64,000 bases of DNA from Spirilliplanes yamanashiensis. GTDB taxonomy: Bacteria; Actinomycetota; Actinomycetes; Mycobacteriales; Micromonosporaceae. Every line of letters begins with the position of its first letter. The first letter of the stretch is position 1. Below the pieces are notes generated by a model. It did not search any database. It saw only the letters and a list, made by a program, of their open reading frames with translations, and was not told the DNA's origin. Positions 10,624 through 19,467 of this stretch are shown here, one piece after another. Location: NCBI RefSeq assembly GCF_016863475.1, contig NZ_BOOY01000029.1, forward strand, positions 124,001 through 188,000, in the 5' to 3' direction. Both the position numbers and the translations under genes were made by a program.

Positions 10624-11354
10624 CCGTTCCCGGCTGGGCCGCCGAGGTCGTCGCCGCCCACCCGTACCCGATGCTGTTCGCCACCGTCAGCGGCGCCCAC
10701 CTGTACGGGTTCGCGTCGGTCGACTCCGACCTGGACCTGCGCGGCGCGCACCTGCTGCCCGCCGCCGAGGTCGTCGGCCTGCGCACCGGCCCCGAGACGA
10801 TCGACGCCAACGGCGACCGCGACGGCGTGGAACTCGACGTGGTCAGCCACGACCTGCACAAGTTCGCCCGGCTGCTCACCGGCCGCAACGGCTACGTGCT
10901 GGAGCAGCTGCTGTCGCCGCTGGTCGTGCACACCACCGCGGTGCACGCCGAGCTGGTGGCGCTCGCCCCCGGCCTGATCACCCGGCACCACGCCCACCAC
11001 TACCTCGGCTTCGCCGACACCCAGTGGAAGCTGTACGGGCGCACCGGCGAGCTGAAGCCCGCGCTCTACACGCTGCGGGTGCTGCTCACCGGCCGGCACC
11101 TGATGCGCACCGGCGAGCTCGAGTGCGACCTGGGCGTCCTCGGCGCCGACCTGCCGTACGTGCCGGACCTCATCGCCGCCAAGCGCCTCGCCGAGCACGG
11201 GCCCGGCCCGGACCCGGCCACCCTGGAACCCGAGGTGACCCGGCTGCGCGCCGAGCTGGAGGCCGCCCGGGACTCCTCCGCGCTGCCCGAGCGCCCGGCG
11301 CCCGCGGCGCTGGACGCGTTGCACGAGCTGGTGGTGCGGGTCCGGCTCAGCTGA
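10617..11354 (+). CDS. RlaP-type nucleotidyltransferase, second of a pair
   Basis: 245 residues. The catalytic region reads VSGAHLYGFASVDSDLDLRG, keeping the glycine-rich start and the DSDLD metal-binding pair of the RlaP family (PF10127). Its middle (KLYGRTGELKPALYTLRVLLTG) aligns with the partner's NHKQAMHMIRLLMAGAHVLRTGE region, so the pair arose by duplication. The ATG overlaps the end of the upstream gene, and a weak GGGGAG RBS lies inside that gene. The 3' end overlaps the convergent truncated STAND gene by 8 bases. Function unknown; RNA end repair or nucleotide transfer is possible. Confidence 0.8.
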   Translation: MLTVPGWAAEVVAAHPYPMLFATVSGAHLYGFASVDSDLDLRGAHLLPAAEVVGLRTGPETIDANGDRDGVELDVVSHDLHKFARLLTGRNGYVLEQLLSPLVVHTTAVHAELVALAPGLITRHHAHHYLGFADTQWKLYGRTGELKPALYTLRVLLTGRHLMRTGELECDLGVLGADLPYVPDLIAAKRLAEHGPGPDPATLEPEVTRLRAELEAARDSSALPERPAPAALDALHELVVRVRLS

Positions 11355-12426
11355 GGTCCGCCAGCACCGCGGGGCAGCCGGCCGCCCGGCCCGCCTCGAC
11401 CGCCCGGGCGTACCCGCGCTCCCCCAGCTCGGCGCGGGCGCCGTCGCCCGCCGCCGCCCGGGTCTCCGCCGCCGCCGGCGCCACCGGCAGGCCGTGCCGG
11501 TCGCGCAGCACGTCCGCCGCGCCCAGCAGCCGCGCCGCCAGCTCCGGCCCATCCACGACGACCGCGCGCGCCGCCCACTCCAGCGACTCCGCCGCGTCCG
11601 CCGGCCGGCCCAGCCCGGCGTGCCGCGCCGCCGCGGCCCCGAACAGCGGCGCCGCCTCCCGCGGCCGGCCGTCGAACAGCTCCACCCGGCCCAGCCGGTG
11701 CAGCGCCGCCGCCTCCCGCGCCGCGTCGCCCGCCGCCCGGCACCGGCGCACCGCGTCGGCCAGCAGCGCCCGCGCCGCCGGGCTGTCCGCCCGGCCGATC
11801 GCCGCGTCCGCCTCGGCCAGGCAGTCGCCGCTGTCCCCGCCGGTCAGGTACGCCCGCACCGGCTCCGGCAGCGCGTACCGGGGCTGCGCGCCGCCGGCCC
11901 GCACCAGCAGGGCCCGCCCGGCCAGGGCGTCCAGCCGGGCCGCCACCACCACCGGGTCCAGGCCGGTGACCTCGGCGGCGCCGCCGATCGTCCAGCCGTC
12001 CGCCACACCGGCGAGCGCGCCGAGCACCGCCCGGTCCAGCGGCGACAGCAGGCCCGCGCTCCACGCCACCACGGCGCGCAGCGACCCGTCGCCGCCGTCC
12101 GCGCCCAGGGCCGTCAGCAGGGCGGCCGGGCCCAGCCGGTCCGCGCGCGCCGCCACCAGCTCGATCGCCAGCGGCACCCCGCCGACGCGCCGGCACAGCG
12201 CCACCACCGCCGGCAGCAGCTCCGCCGTCACCGCGAACCCCCGGTCGGCCTCGCGGGCGCGCCGCTCGAACAGCGCCAGCGCGCCGAACTCGCGCACCAC
12301 AGCCGCGGCCGCCGCCTCGCCCGCCGCGACCGGCGTCTCCGCGGGCACCGCCAGCGGCGGCACCCGGTACCCGGCCGCCTCGCCGCGCGGCGCCGGCACC
12401 GCCGTCACCATCGGAACAACGCTCAC
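11347..12426 (-). CDS. Truncated AfsR/LuxR-like STAND protein lacking the nucleotide-binding core
   Basis: 359 residues that align with the C-terminal half of the GGDEF-STAND protein: GALALFERRAREADRGFAV matches PALALFEQRAQAVDADFAV, and GGVPLAIELVAARAD matches GLPLAIELAAARVD, followed by winged-helix and helical-repeat regions. The Walker A and B part is missing entirely. The protein begins near the equivalent of YQVPPLPLP. It is not simple debris: GTG 12426 has a good RBS (GAGGAGG, 5 bases away) and the frame is intact with high GC3. It could be a partner or decoy subunit of a STAND ATPase, or a shortened relic (inference). Confidence 0.75.
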   Translation of the reverse strand: MSVVPMVTAVPAPRGEAAGYRVPPLAVPAETPVAAGEAAAAAVVREFGALALFERRAREADRGFAVTAELLPAVVALCRRVGGVPLAIELVAARADRLGPAALLTALGADGGDGSLRAVVAWSAGLLSPLDRAVLGALAGVADGWTIGGAAEVTGLDPVVVAARLDALAGRALLVRAGGAQPRYALPEPVRAYLTGGDSGDCLAEADAAIGRADSPAARALLADAVRRCRAAGDAAREAAALHRLGRVELFDGRPREAAPLFGAAAARHAGLGRPADAAESLEWAARAVVVDGPELAARLLGAADVLRDRHGLPVAPAAAETRAAAGDGARAELGERGYARAVEAGRAAGCPAVLADLS

Positions 12427-12526
12427 GTCGGCCTCCTCGCGCGGCCCTGCCCCGCCGGGTACGGGGAAGGGGACAGCGAGGCCCATCGGCCGGGACGGAC
12501 CCGACTTGAGGCATGATCGGGGCATC

Positions 12527-15028
12527 ATGACGCTCACCAGCCGCCTGCCCGGCACCGCCGAACCCGACGCCGTCTACGACGCCTTCGCGACGTGGGTGGG
12601 TGAGCAGGGCATGAGCCTGTACGCGCACCAGGAGGAGGCGCTCATCGAGCTGGCCACCGGCGCGAACGTCATCCTCAACACCCCGACCGGCTCCGGCAAG
12701 AGCCTGGTGGCCACCGGCGCGCACTTCGCGGCCCTGGCCGGCGGCGGCACCACCTTCTACACCGCGCCCATCAAGGCGCTGGTCAGCGAGAAGTTCTTCG
12801 CGCTGTGCCAGGTGTTCGGCGCCGAGAACGTCGGCATGCTCACCGGCGACGCCAGCGTCAACGCCGACGCACCGATCATCTGCTGCACCGCCGAGATCCT
12901 GGCGAACCTGGCCCTGCGGGAGGGCCGCCACGCCGACGTCGGCCAGGTCGTCATGGACGAGTTCCACTTCTACTCCGAGCCCGACCGCGGCTGGGCGTGG
13001 CAGGTACCGATCATCGAGCTGCCGCAGGCGCAGTTCCTGCTGATGTCGGCCACCCTCGGCGAGGTGGGGTTCTTCGCCAAGGACCTGACCCGGCGCACCG
13101 GCCGGCAGACCGCCGTCGTCGCCAACGCCGAACGCCCCGTCCCGCTGCTGTTCTCGTACGTCACCACGCCGATGCACGAGACCGTCGAGGAGCTGCTGAC
13201 CACCCACCAGGCGCCCGTCTACATCGTCCACTTCACCCAGGCCGCCGCCCTGGAGCGGGCGTCGTCGCTGATGAGCGTCAACCTGGCCACCCGGGAGCAG
13301 AAGGACGCCATCGCCGCCGCGATCGGCACGTTCCGGTTCACCTCCGGCTTCGGCAAGGTGCTGTCCCGGCTGGTGCGCCACGGCATCGGGGTGCACCACG
13401 CCGGCATGCTGCCCAAGTACCGGCGCCTGGTGGAGACCCTGGCCCAGGCCGGCCTGCTGAAGGTCATCTGCGGCACCGACACCCTCGGCGTCGGCATCAA
13501 CGTGCCGATCCGCACCGTGCTGTTCACCGGCCTGTCCAAGTACGACGGCGTGCGCACCCGGCTGCTCAAGGCCCGCGAGTTCCACCAGATCGCCGGCCGG
13601 GCCGGGCGCGCCGGCTTCGACACCGTCGGCTCCGTCGTGGTGCAGGCCCCCGAGCACGTCATCGACAACGAGCGCGCCCTGGCCAAGGCCGGCGACGACC
13701 CGAAGAAGCGGCGCAAGGTCGTCAAGAAGAAGCCGCCCGAGGGCACCATCGGCTGGGGGCAGCCCACCTTCGACCGGCTCGTCGCCGCCGAGCCCGAGCC
13801 GCTGACCAGCTCGTTCCAGGTGTCGCACGCGATGCTGCTCAACGTCATCGCCCGGCCCGGCGACCCGTTCGCCGCCATGCGCCACCTGCTCACCGACAAC
13901 CACGACGAGCCGGCCGTGCAGCGCCGGCACATCAAGCGGGCCATCCAGATCTACCGGGCGCTGCTCGCCGGCGGCGTCGTCGAGCGGCTGCCCGAGCCGG
14001 AACCCGACGGCCGCCAGGTCCGGCTCACCGTCGACCTGCAGCTCGACTTCGCGCTCAACCAGCCGCTGTCGCCGTTCGCGCTCGCCGCGCTGGAGGTGCT
14101 GGACCGCGAGTCGCCCGAGTACGCCCTCGACGTCGTCAGCGTCATCGAGGCCACCCTGGACAACCCGCGGCAGGTGCTGTCCGCGCAGCTGTTCAAGGCC
14201 AAGGGCGAGGCCGTGAACGCCATGAAGGCCGAGGGCATCGAGTACGACCAGCGCATGGAGCTGCTGGAGCAGGTCACCTGGCCGCAGCCGCTGGCCGAGC
14301 TGCTCGACGTGGCGTACGAGTCGTACCGGCGCGGCCACCCGTGGGTCGCCGACTACGAGCTGTCGCCCAAGGCGGTGGTGCGCGACATGTACGAACGCGC
14401 CATGACGTTCGCCGAGTACGTGCAGTTCTACGGCCTGTCCCGGTCCGAGGGGCTGGTGCTGCGCTACCTGGCCGACGCGTACCGGGCGCTGCGCCAGACC
14501 GTCCCCGAGGACGCCCGCGACGAGACGCTCGGCGACCTCATCGAGTGGCTGGGCGAGACGGTCCGGCAGGTCGACTCCAGCCTGCTCGACGAGTGGGAGC
14601 GGCTGCGCAACCCGGAGCCGGAGACCGTGCAGGCCGAGGTGGACGACAAGCCGCCCGCGGTCACCCGCAACCTGCGGGCGTTCAAGGTGCTGGTCCGCAA
14701 CGCGCTGTTCCGCCGGGTCGAGCTGGCGGCGCTGCGCCGCTGGGACGAGCTGGGCGAGCTGGACGCCGCCGCCGGCTGGGACGCCGACGCCTGGGCCGAC
14801 GCGATGGCCGGCTACTTCGAGGAGTACGGCGAGCTGGGCACCGGCCCGGCGGCCCGCGGCCCCGCGCTGCTGGTGATCGAGCAGGCGCCGGGCGCGTGGC
14901 GCGTCCGGCAGATCTTCGACGACCCGGCCGAGGACCACGACTGGGGCATCGCCGCGGAGGTCGACCTGGCGGCGTCGGACGAGGCGGGCGCGGCGGTCGT
15001 CCGGGTCCTGGAGGTCGGCCCGCGCTGA
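12527..15028 (+). CDS. Ski2-like DEAD/DEAH-box RNA helicase with C-terminal DUF3516 domain
   Basis: 833 residues. Helicase motifs are in order: Q-like MSLYAHQEEAL, motif I TPTGSGKS (52-59), TAPIKALVSEK (Ia), motif II DEFH (144-147) instead of DEVH/DExH, motif III SAT, GTDTLGVGINVP (V) and HQIAGRAGRAGFD (VI). The second half is the DUF3516 region typical of actinobacterial members. It is probably an RNA helicase in RNA processing or decay, though its substrate is unknown. The ATG follows CATGAT by 9 bases with no RBS, possibly leaderless. A long basic segment (KKRRKVVKKK, about residue 393) may bind RNA. Confidence 0.88.
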   Translation: MTLTSRLPGTAEPDAVYDAFATWVGEQGMSLYAHQEEALIELATGANVILNTPTGSGKSLVATGAHFAALAGGGTTFYTAPIKALVSEKFFALCQVFGAENVGMLTGDASVNADAPIICCTAEILANLALREGRHADVGQVVMDEFHFYSEPDRGWAWQVPIIELPQAQFLLMSATLGEVGFFAKDLTRRTGRQTAVVANAERPVPLLFSYVTTPMHETVEELLTTHQAPVYIVHFTQAAALERASSLMSVNLATREQKDAIAAAIGTFRFTSGFGKVLSRLVRHGIGVHHAGMLPKYRRLVETLAQAGLLKVICGTDTLGVGINVPIRTVLFTGLSKYDGVRTRLLKAREFHQIAGRAGRAGFDTVGSVVVQAPEHVIDNERALAKAGDDPKKRRKVVKKKPPEGTIGWGQPTFDRLVAAEPEPLTSSFQVSHAMLLNVIARPGDPFAAMRHLLTDNHDEPAVQRRHIKRAIQIYRALLAGGVVERLPEPEPDGRQVRLTVDLQLDFALNQPLSPFALAALEVLDRESPEYALDVVSVIEATLDNPRQVLSAQLFKAKGEAVNAMKAEGIEYDQRMELLEQVTWPQPLAELLDVAYESYRRGHPWVADYELSPKAVVRDMYERAMTFAEYVQFYGLSRSEGLVLRYLADAYRALRQTVPEDARDETLGDLIEWLGETVRQVDSSLLDEWERLRNPEPETVQAEVDDKPPAVTRNLRAFKVLVRNALFRRVELAALRRWDELGELDAAAGWDADAWADAMAGYFEEYGELGTGPAARGPALLVIEQAPGAWRVRQIFDDPAEDHDWGIAAEVDLAASDEAGAAVVRVLEVGPR

Positions 15029-15162
15029 CGGGTGCGTCGCTTTCCGTTGCGGGGTACCGGTTTCCGTGAATCCGGTCCCCCGCCGGGGTGTCGGCGCCGG
15101 TGGCGGTCGGGCATGATCAGCGGTGCTCATCGCACCGCGTAAGGCATCCTAGGAAGATAGGT

Positions 15163-16122
15163 ATGCGGAGTCCGACGCAGCGGGCGCTCACGCCCACCGA
15201 CCTCACCGGCTACCTGCGCGCCGCGCTCGGCGACGCCGCCGGCATCGAGGCGGCCGCCGAGCTGGGCGGCGGCGGGTTCGCCGCCGTCTGGGGCCTGCGC
15301 CTGACCGACGGCCGCGACGTCGTCCTCAAGGTCGGCCCGCCGCCCGGCGTCCACCTGCTGCGCTACGAGGCCGGCATCGCCGCCGCCGAGGCCCGCTACT
15401 TCCGGCTCGTCGCCGACCGGGTACCCGGCGTGCCGGTGCCCGAGGTGCTGGCCGCGGGCGACGACTGGCTGCTGACCCGCCGGCTGCCCGGGCGCCCGCT
15501 CAGCGAGCTCGCCGACCCCTCCGACACCGCCACCGCCCGCTTCGAGCTCGGCGCCGCCCTGGCCCGCCTGCACACGGTCACCGGCGACCGCTTCGGCTAC
15601 ACCGGCGCCGGCCGGACCGCCGCCGACACCTGGCCGGCGGCCTTCGCCGCGATCATCGACGACCTGCTCGCCGACGCGGAGACCTGGCGCGTGCGGCTGC
15701 CGGTGCCCGACGCCCTGATCCGCGCCACCGTCGCCCGCCACGCCCCCGTCCTGGCCGCCGTCGACCGCCCGGCGCTGCTGCACGTCGACCTGTGGGACGG
15801 CAACGTCCTCACCGAGCACGGCCGCCTCACCGGCCTCGTCGACGGCGAACGCCACCTGTACGGCGACCCGCTGCTCGACCTCGTCTCCCCCGCCCTGTTC
15901 CGCCGCATCGAGGACGAGCCCGGCCACCCGCTGCTGCGCGGCTACGCCTCCGCCGGCGCGCCGCTGCGCCTGGACCGGCGGCGCCTCGCCCTCTACCGCA
16001 CCCACCTGTACCTGCTCATGCTGGTCGAGATGCCCAGCCGCGGCATTACCACGGACCGGGGCCGCCGCGACCTGCTCGAAGGCCTGCTCAGCGCCGAACT
16101 GACCGCCCTCACCCCGCCGTGA
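15163..16122 (+). CDS. APH-family phosphotransferase
   Basis: 319 residues with the aminoglycoside/choline-kinase fold: FAAVWGLRL near the nucleotide loop, VVLKVG with the ATP-binding lysine, and the catalytic loop LLHVDLWDGNVL (HxDxxxxN). The metal-binding motif is DGERHLYGDP where many members have DFD or DWE. Substrates of such stand-alone members range from antibiotics to sugars and amino sugars, and nothing here fixes it. The ATG at 15163 is preferred over the in-frame ATG at 15088, since AGGA lies 8 bases before it and homologues begin near ALTPTDL. Monocistronic. Confidence 0.8.
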   Translation: MRSPTQRALTPTDLTGYLRAALGDAAGIEAAAELGGGGFAAVWGLRLTDGRDVVLKVGPPPGVHLLRYEAGIAAAEARYFRLVADRVPGVPVPEVLAAGDDWLLTRRLPGRPLSELADPSDTATARFELGAALARLHTVTGDRFGYTGAGRTAADTWPAAFAAIIDDLLADAETWRVRLPVPDALIRATVARHAPVLAAVDRPALLHVDLWDGNVLTEHGRLTGLVDGERHLYGDPLLDLVSPALFRRIEDEPGHPLLRGYASAGAPLRLDRRRLALYRTHLYLLMLVEMPSRGITTDRGRRDLLEGLLSAELTALTPP

Positions 16123-16300
16123 CCCGGCGCGGCGGCGGCGCCACCCCGCCTGCCTGACGCCGCCGCGTGCCCGCCACTCGCGCGGAGGGTGCCCGCCGAC
16201 CTGGCCGCGGCCGCCCGCCGGCGCGGCCGACGCCTCGGCCTCGCGTGGGCTCCGCTGCACGGGCCCTCGCCCTCCGATGGAGGTGCGCCATCGACGGCGG

Positions 16301-16352
16301 TTGACACCGCGGGGTCGGGTCCAGATACTCATTCCACTAATGGACTAGTGGA
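16301..16352 (+). promoter_or_regulatory. Promoter and operator of the GntR-ABC operon
   Basis: Consensus-like promoter TTGACA (16301-16306), 17-bp spacer, GATACT (16324-16329). Just downstream, over the expected +1, is the inverted repeat TCCACTA-N6-TAGTGGA (16333-16352), with a related overlapping half-site ATGGACTAGTGGAC. The position suits autorepression by the YtrA-type regulator encoded 11 bases further on. Confidence 0.75.
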
Positions 16353-16362
16353 CTTGGTCGTG

Positions 16363-16779
16363 ATGATCAGCTTCCGGATCGACCGGCGTTCCGGCACCGC
16401 CGTGTACGCGCAGCTCGTGCTGCAGGTCCGGCAGGCCGTCCGGACCGGCCGGCTCGGCGCGGGCGACCGGCTGCCCACCGCCCGCGAGGTCGCCGAGCGC
16501 CACGGCGTCAACCCGAACACCGTCCTGCGGGCCTACCGCGACCTCGAGGCCGCCGGGCTGGTCGAGCCCCGGCAGGGGTCCGGCACGTACGTCCGCGCGG
16601 CGCTGCCCAGCCCGCCCGCCGACGTGCCCGGCCTGCGGAAGGACCTGGCCGCCTGGGTGGGCCGCGCCCGCGCCGCCGGCCTGGACGACCCGGACATGCA
16701 CGCGCTACTCGCCGAAGCCGCCGCCGAGGCCGCCGACCACGCCCAGGACCGGAAGGGGGCCGTTAACGATGCCCGATGA
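16363..16779 (+). CDS. YtrA-subfamily GntR transcriptional regulator
   Basis: 138 residues: an N-terminal winged HTH of the GntR family (AVYAQLVLQVRQAVRTGRL, LPTAREVAERHGVNPNTVLR, VEPRQGSGTYV) and a very short helical C-terminus. This is the hallmark of the YtrA subfamily, which controls adjacent ABC transporters. ATG 16363 is chosen because it follows the promoter and operator; the open frame upstream runs through the promoter and is not coding. The 3' end overlaps the ATPase gene by 11 bases, so the regulator and transporter are co-translated and probably repressed by the regulator until an unknown, perhaps membrane-active, ligand is present. Confidence 0.9.
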   Translation: MISFRIDRRSGTAVYAQLVLQVRQAVRTGRLGAGDRLPTAREVAERHGVNPNTVLRAYRDLEAAGLVEPRQGSGTYVRAALPSPPADVPGLRKDLAAWVGRARAAGLDDPDMHALLAEAAAEAADHAQDRKGAVNDAR

Positions 16780-17653
16780 CATCGCGCTCGCCGTCGAGGG
16801 CGTCGGCCACCACTTCGGGGCGGCGACCGTCCTGAAGGACTGCACCCTCGGCGTGCCCGCCGGGGCGGTCGCCGCGCTGGTCGGCCGCAACGGCGCCGGC
16901 AAGTCCACCCTGCTGCGCGCCGCCGCCGGGGTCCTGCGCCCGTACCGGGGCACCGTCCGCGTCTTCGGCCGGCCGGCGGGGCCGGACGTACTGCGCCGCA
17001 TCGGGTTCGTCGCCCAGCACGCCCCGCTGTTCCGGACCCTGACCGTCGCCGAGACGCTGCGGCTGGGCGCCCGGCTCAACCCGCGCTGGGACGCCGCCCA
17101 CGCCCGCCGGCTCGCCGACGCGGCGGCGCTGCCGGACCGCGCCAGGGTCGGCGCGCTGTCCACCGGCCAGCGGACCCGGCTGGCGCTCGCCCTGGCCCTC
17201 GGCAAACGGCCGGACCTGCTGATCCTCGACGAGCCGCTGGCCGGCCTCGACCCGGTCGCCCGCGCCGAGGTCACCGGCGCGCTGATGGGCGAGGTGGCCG
17301 AGCGGGGCGTCACCGTGCTGCTGTCCGCCCACGTCGTGGCCGACGTCGAGAGCGTCTGCGACCACGTCGTCGTCCTCGCCGGCGGCCGGGCGGTGCTGTC
17401 GGCCCCCGTCGAGGCGGCGCTGGACGCCCACCGGCTCGCCGTCGGCCCGGCCCGCGACGCCGCCGCGCTCGCCGGTCACGACGTGGTGGAGCTGCGCCGC
17501 GACGGCGCCGAGTTCACCGCCCTGGTCCGGGCCGCCGGCCCGCCGCCGGGCGGGACCGCCGTCGCGTGGCACCGGCCCACCCTGGAGGAGCTGCTGCTCG
17601 CCCACCTGCGCGCCGACCGGCCGCAGCCCGCCCCGGAGGTGTCCGCCGCATGA
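16769..17653 (+). CDS. ABC transporter ATP-binding protein
   Basis: 294 residues. Walker A GRNGAGKST, Q-loop region FVAQHAPLF, signature LSTGQ, Walker B LLILDEPLAGLDP and the H-loop SAHVV are all present. It belongs to the exporter-type group found beside YtrA regulators and powers the membrane protein that follows. The ATG lies inside the regulator gene, and its TGA overlaps the ATG of the permease (ATGA). The C-terminal 80 residues form the accessory domain usual for drug-export ATPases. Confidence 0.9.
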   Translation: MPDDIALAVEGVGHHFGAATVLKDCTLGVPAGAVAALVGRNGAGKSTLLRAAAGVLRPYRGTVRVFGRPAGPDVLRRIGFVAQHAPLFRTLTVAETLRLGARLNPRWDAAHARRLADAAALPDRARVGALSTGQRTRLALALALGKRPDLLILDEPLAGLDPVARAEVTGALMGEVAERGVTVLLSAHVVADVESVCDHVVVLAGGRAVLSAPVEAALDAHRLAVGPARDAAALAGHDVVELRRDGAEFTALVRAAGPPPGGTAVAWHRPTLEELLLAHLRADRPQPAPEVSAA

Positions 17654-18435
17654 CCTGGCTCGCCCTGCGCCTGCTGCGCCCGTACCTGCTGGTGGCCGCC
17701 GCCGTCACCGCCGCCTGCCTCGGCTACGTCGGCTACGCCGCCGGCGTCGTCCAGGGCGGGCTGGACGCCGCCGAGGTGCCCGGCTGCCTCGACCCGAACG
17801 TCTGCTACCCGCAGGGCGCCGCCCTGGACGCCGTCCTGGGCCTGGAGCTGGTCGCCGCGTTCGCCCCGGCCCTGCTCGGGCTGATCCTCGGCGTCGGCAC
17901 GTTCGCGCCCGCCCGCGAGCAGGACACCGAGGCGTTCGTGCTGACCCAGTCGGTGTCGCGGCGGCGCTGGGTGCTCACCACGTTCGGCTGGGCGCTGGCC
18001 GCCGCCGTGCTGTGCGCGGGGTCGGTGGCCGCGGCGCACCGGCTCGTCGCCACCCGCTACACGGTGCTCGCCAACGACACCTACGAGCTGCTGCAGCTGC
18101 TGCACGTCAACAGTCCCGGCTTCATGACGGCGCAGGCGGTCGTCGCCGTCACGCTCGCCGGGCTGGTGGGCCTGGGCACCGGCCGCACCCTGCGCACCCT
18201 CGTGGCGACCGCGGCCGGCACCCCGTTCGCGGTCATGGCCGCGAGCCTCGTCGCCGCCCTGCTGCTGTACCCGCTGACCCTGCTGACCGGCGCGCCGGAG
18301 CCGGGCGGCGGCTCGTTCACCGACGACATCTCCGCCCTGGACCCGTTCGGCTACCTGGTCGCCGCGGTGGTGGCCGCCGGGGCCGCCGCGGCGGTGCTGG
18401 TGGCGCCGCGGGTCGGGGTGCGCGGCGGGCGCTAG
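17650..18435 (+). CDS. ABC transporter membrane protein (ABC-2-like)
   Basis: 261 residues with about six hydrophobic segments: LLVAAAVTAACLGYVGYAA, VAAFAPALLGLILGVGTFA, WVLTTFGWALAAAVLCAG, VVAVTLAGLVGLGTG, VMAASLVAALLLYPL and LVAAVVAAGAAAAVLVA. An extracytoplasmic loop after the first segment has two cysteines (GCLDPNVC). Start ATG overlaps the TGA of the ATPase gene. With the preceding genes it forms a GntR-ATPase-permease operon, probably for export of a toxic or envelope-active compound. Overlaps the convergent DUF3291 gene by 4 bases. Confidence 0.85.
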   Translation: MTWLALRLLRPYLLVAAAVTAACLGYVGYAAGVVQGGLDAAEVPGCLDPNVCYPQGAALDAVLGLELVAAFAPALLGLILGVGTFAPAREQDTEAFVLTQSVSRRRWVLTTFGWALAAAVLCAGSVAAAHRLVATRYTVLANDTYELLQLLHVNSPGFMTAQAVVAVTLAGLVGLGTGRTLRTLVATAAGTPFAVMAASLVAALLLYPLTLLTGAPEPGGGSFTDDISALDPFGYLVAAVVAAGAAAAVLVAPRVGVRGGR

Positions 18436-18869
18436 CCCGTGGTGACCGGCTGGCCGTCCGGGGTGAACCGGTGCCGGGGCGAGAACACCCGCGGCGTGGG
18501 GCCGTCGGCGCGCAGGGCCGCCAGCCGGCGCAGCGCCCCGGACAGGCTGGGCCGGCGGCCGCTGGGCATCCACCACAGCGCCGTCACCGGCGGCTCCGGC
18601 GGCAGGAACCACTCGGCGCGGCGGCGCAGGAAGGCCGTGTGGTCGGCCTGGCGGTACGTGAAGGCGTACAGGTCGTCGTAGCTGCGCCACATCGACACGT
18701 TCACCAGCATGCCGTCGCGGACCGGCACGTCGGAGTCCTCGCCGAGGTGCCAGACGAAGCCGGGCGCCTCGCGGGCCCGCCGGAACACCGGTTCCAGGCC
18801 GGCCCGGAACGTCTCCAGGTCGGCGCCGGGGCGCAGCCGGGCCACGTTCACCTGGGCCAGCTCGGGCAC
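18432..18869 (-). CDS. DUF3291 domain protein
   Basis: 145 residues with the family's opening MPELAQVNVARLRPG, the core APGFVWHLGEDSD and SMWRSYDDLYAFTYRQADHT, and the conserved WW motif ALWWMPSGRRPS. This fold resembles small dimeric alpha-beta barrel proteins related to antibiotic-biosynthesis monooxygenases. No substrate or cofactor is known. It starts 13 bases after the end of the upstream resR-like gene on the same strand, so it is probably cotranscribed with it. Confidence 0.85.
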   Translation of the reverse strand: MPELAQVNVARLRPGADLETFRAGLEPVFRRAREAPGFVWHLGEDSDVPVRDGMLVNVSMWRSYDDLYAFTYRQADHTAFLRRRAEWFLPPEPPVTALWWMPSGRRPSLSGALRRLAALRADGPTPRVFSPRHRFTPDGQPVTTG

Positions 18870-18882
18870 GTGCGGGGGTGGG

Positions 18883-19467
18883 TCAGCCGGCGCGGCGCCG
18901 GGCCCGGCGGGCGGCGAGCTCGTCGCCGGCGGCGGGCTTGTCCGGGGTCTCGGCGCCGACCGGGGTCGGGGTGGCGGCCGGCTCGGCGGGCAGGTGCGAC
19001 AGCGAGCCCTGGATCTCCTTGAACGCGCCGCCGATGGCGATGCCGAACACGCCCTGGCCGCCCTGGAGCAGGTCGACGACCTCCTCGGGCGAGCGGCACT
19101 CGTACACGGTGGTGCCGTCGGAGATGAGGGTGATGCCGGCGAGGTCGTCGACGCCGCGCGAACGCAGCGTCTCGATGGCCTTGCGGATGTTCTGCAGGGA
19201 GACGCCCGCGTCGAGGAGGCGCTTGACGACCTTCAGCACGACCAGGTCGCGGAACGAGTAGAGCCGCTGGGTGCCGGACCCGGACGCGTCGCGGATGCTC
19301 GGCACGACGAGCGTGGTGCGGGCCCAGTAGTCGAGCTGGCGGTAGCTGATGCCGACCGCGTGGCAGGCGGTCACGCCGCGGTAGCCGACGGCACCGTCCT
19401 CGCCGACCACGGCGTCGACGCCGCCGGCCGGGGTCCCAGGCTCAGGATCGCGTGGCTCGTCGTTCAT
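18883..19467 (-). CDS. resR: MerR-type regulator, ResR (Rv1830) orthologue
   Basis: 194 residues. The MerR HTH (TACHAVGISYRQLDYWARTT, then SGTQRLYSFRDLVVLKVVK) is followed by LLDAGVSLQNIRKAIETLR and a conserved DGTTVYECRSPEEVVDLLQ segment, as in M. tuberculosis Rv1830 (ResR), a regulator linked to growth and cell size. Locus order (ftsR, DUF151 gene, resR) is conserved. RBS GGGAGG lies 7 bases before the ATG, and a TACGCT -10 candidate at 19535-19540 gives a leader of about 60 bases. The C-terminus is disordered, Pro/Ala-rich, ending in an arginine cluster. Confidence 0.88.
   Translation of the reverse strand: MNDEPRDPEPGTPAGGVDAVVGEDGAVGYRGVTACHAVGISYRQLDYWARTTLVVPSIRDASGSGTQRLYSFRDLVVLKVVKRLLDAGVSLQNIRKAIETLRSRGVDDLAGITLISDGTTVYECRSPEEVVDLLQGGQGVFGIAIGGAFKEIQGSLSHLPAEPAATPTPVGAETPDKPAAGDELAARRARRRAG

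Noticed and set aside
11066-15130. 1354-codon minus-strand frame under the helicase and RlaP genes
   Set aside because: Covers three real genes antisense, low-complexity, with no recognisable fold.
16189-16362. In-frame upstream extension of the GntR regulator
   Set aside because: It covers the TTGACA/GATACT promoter and the operator, and adds no family sequence.
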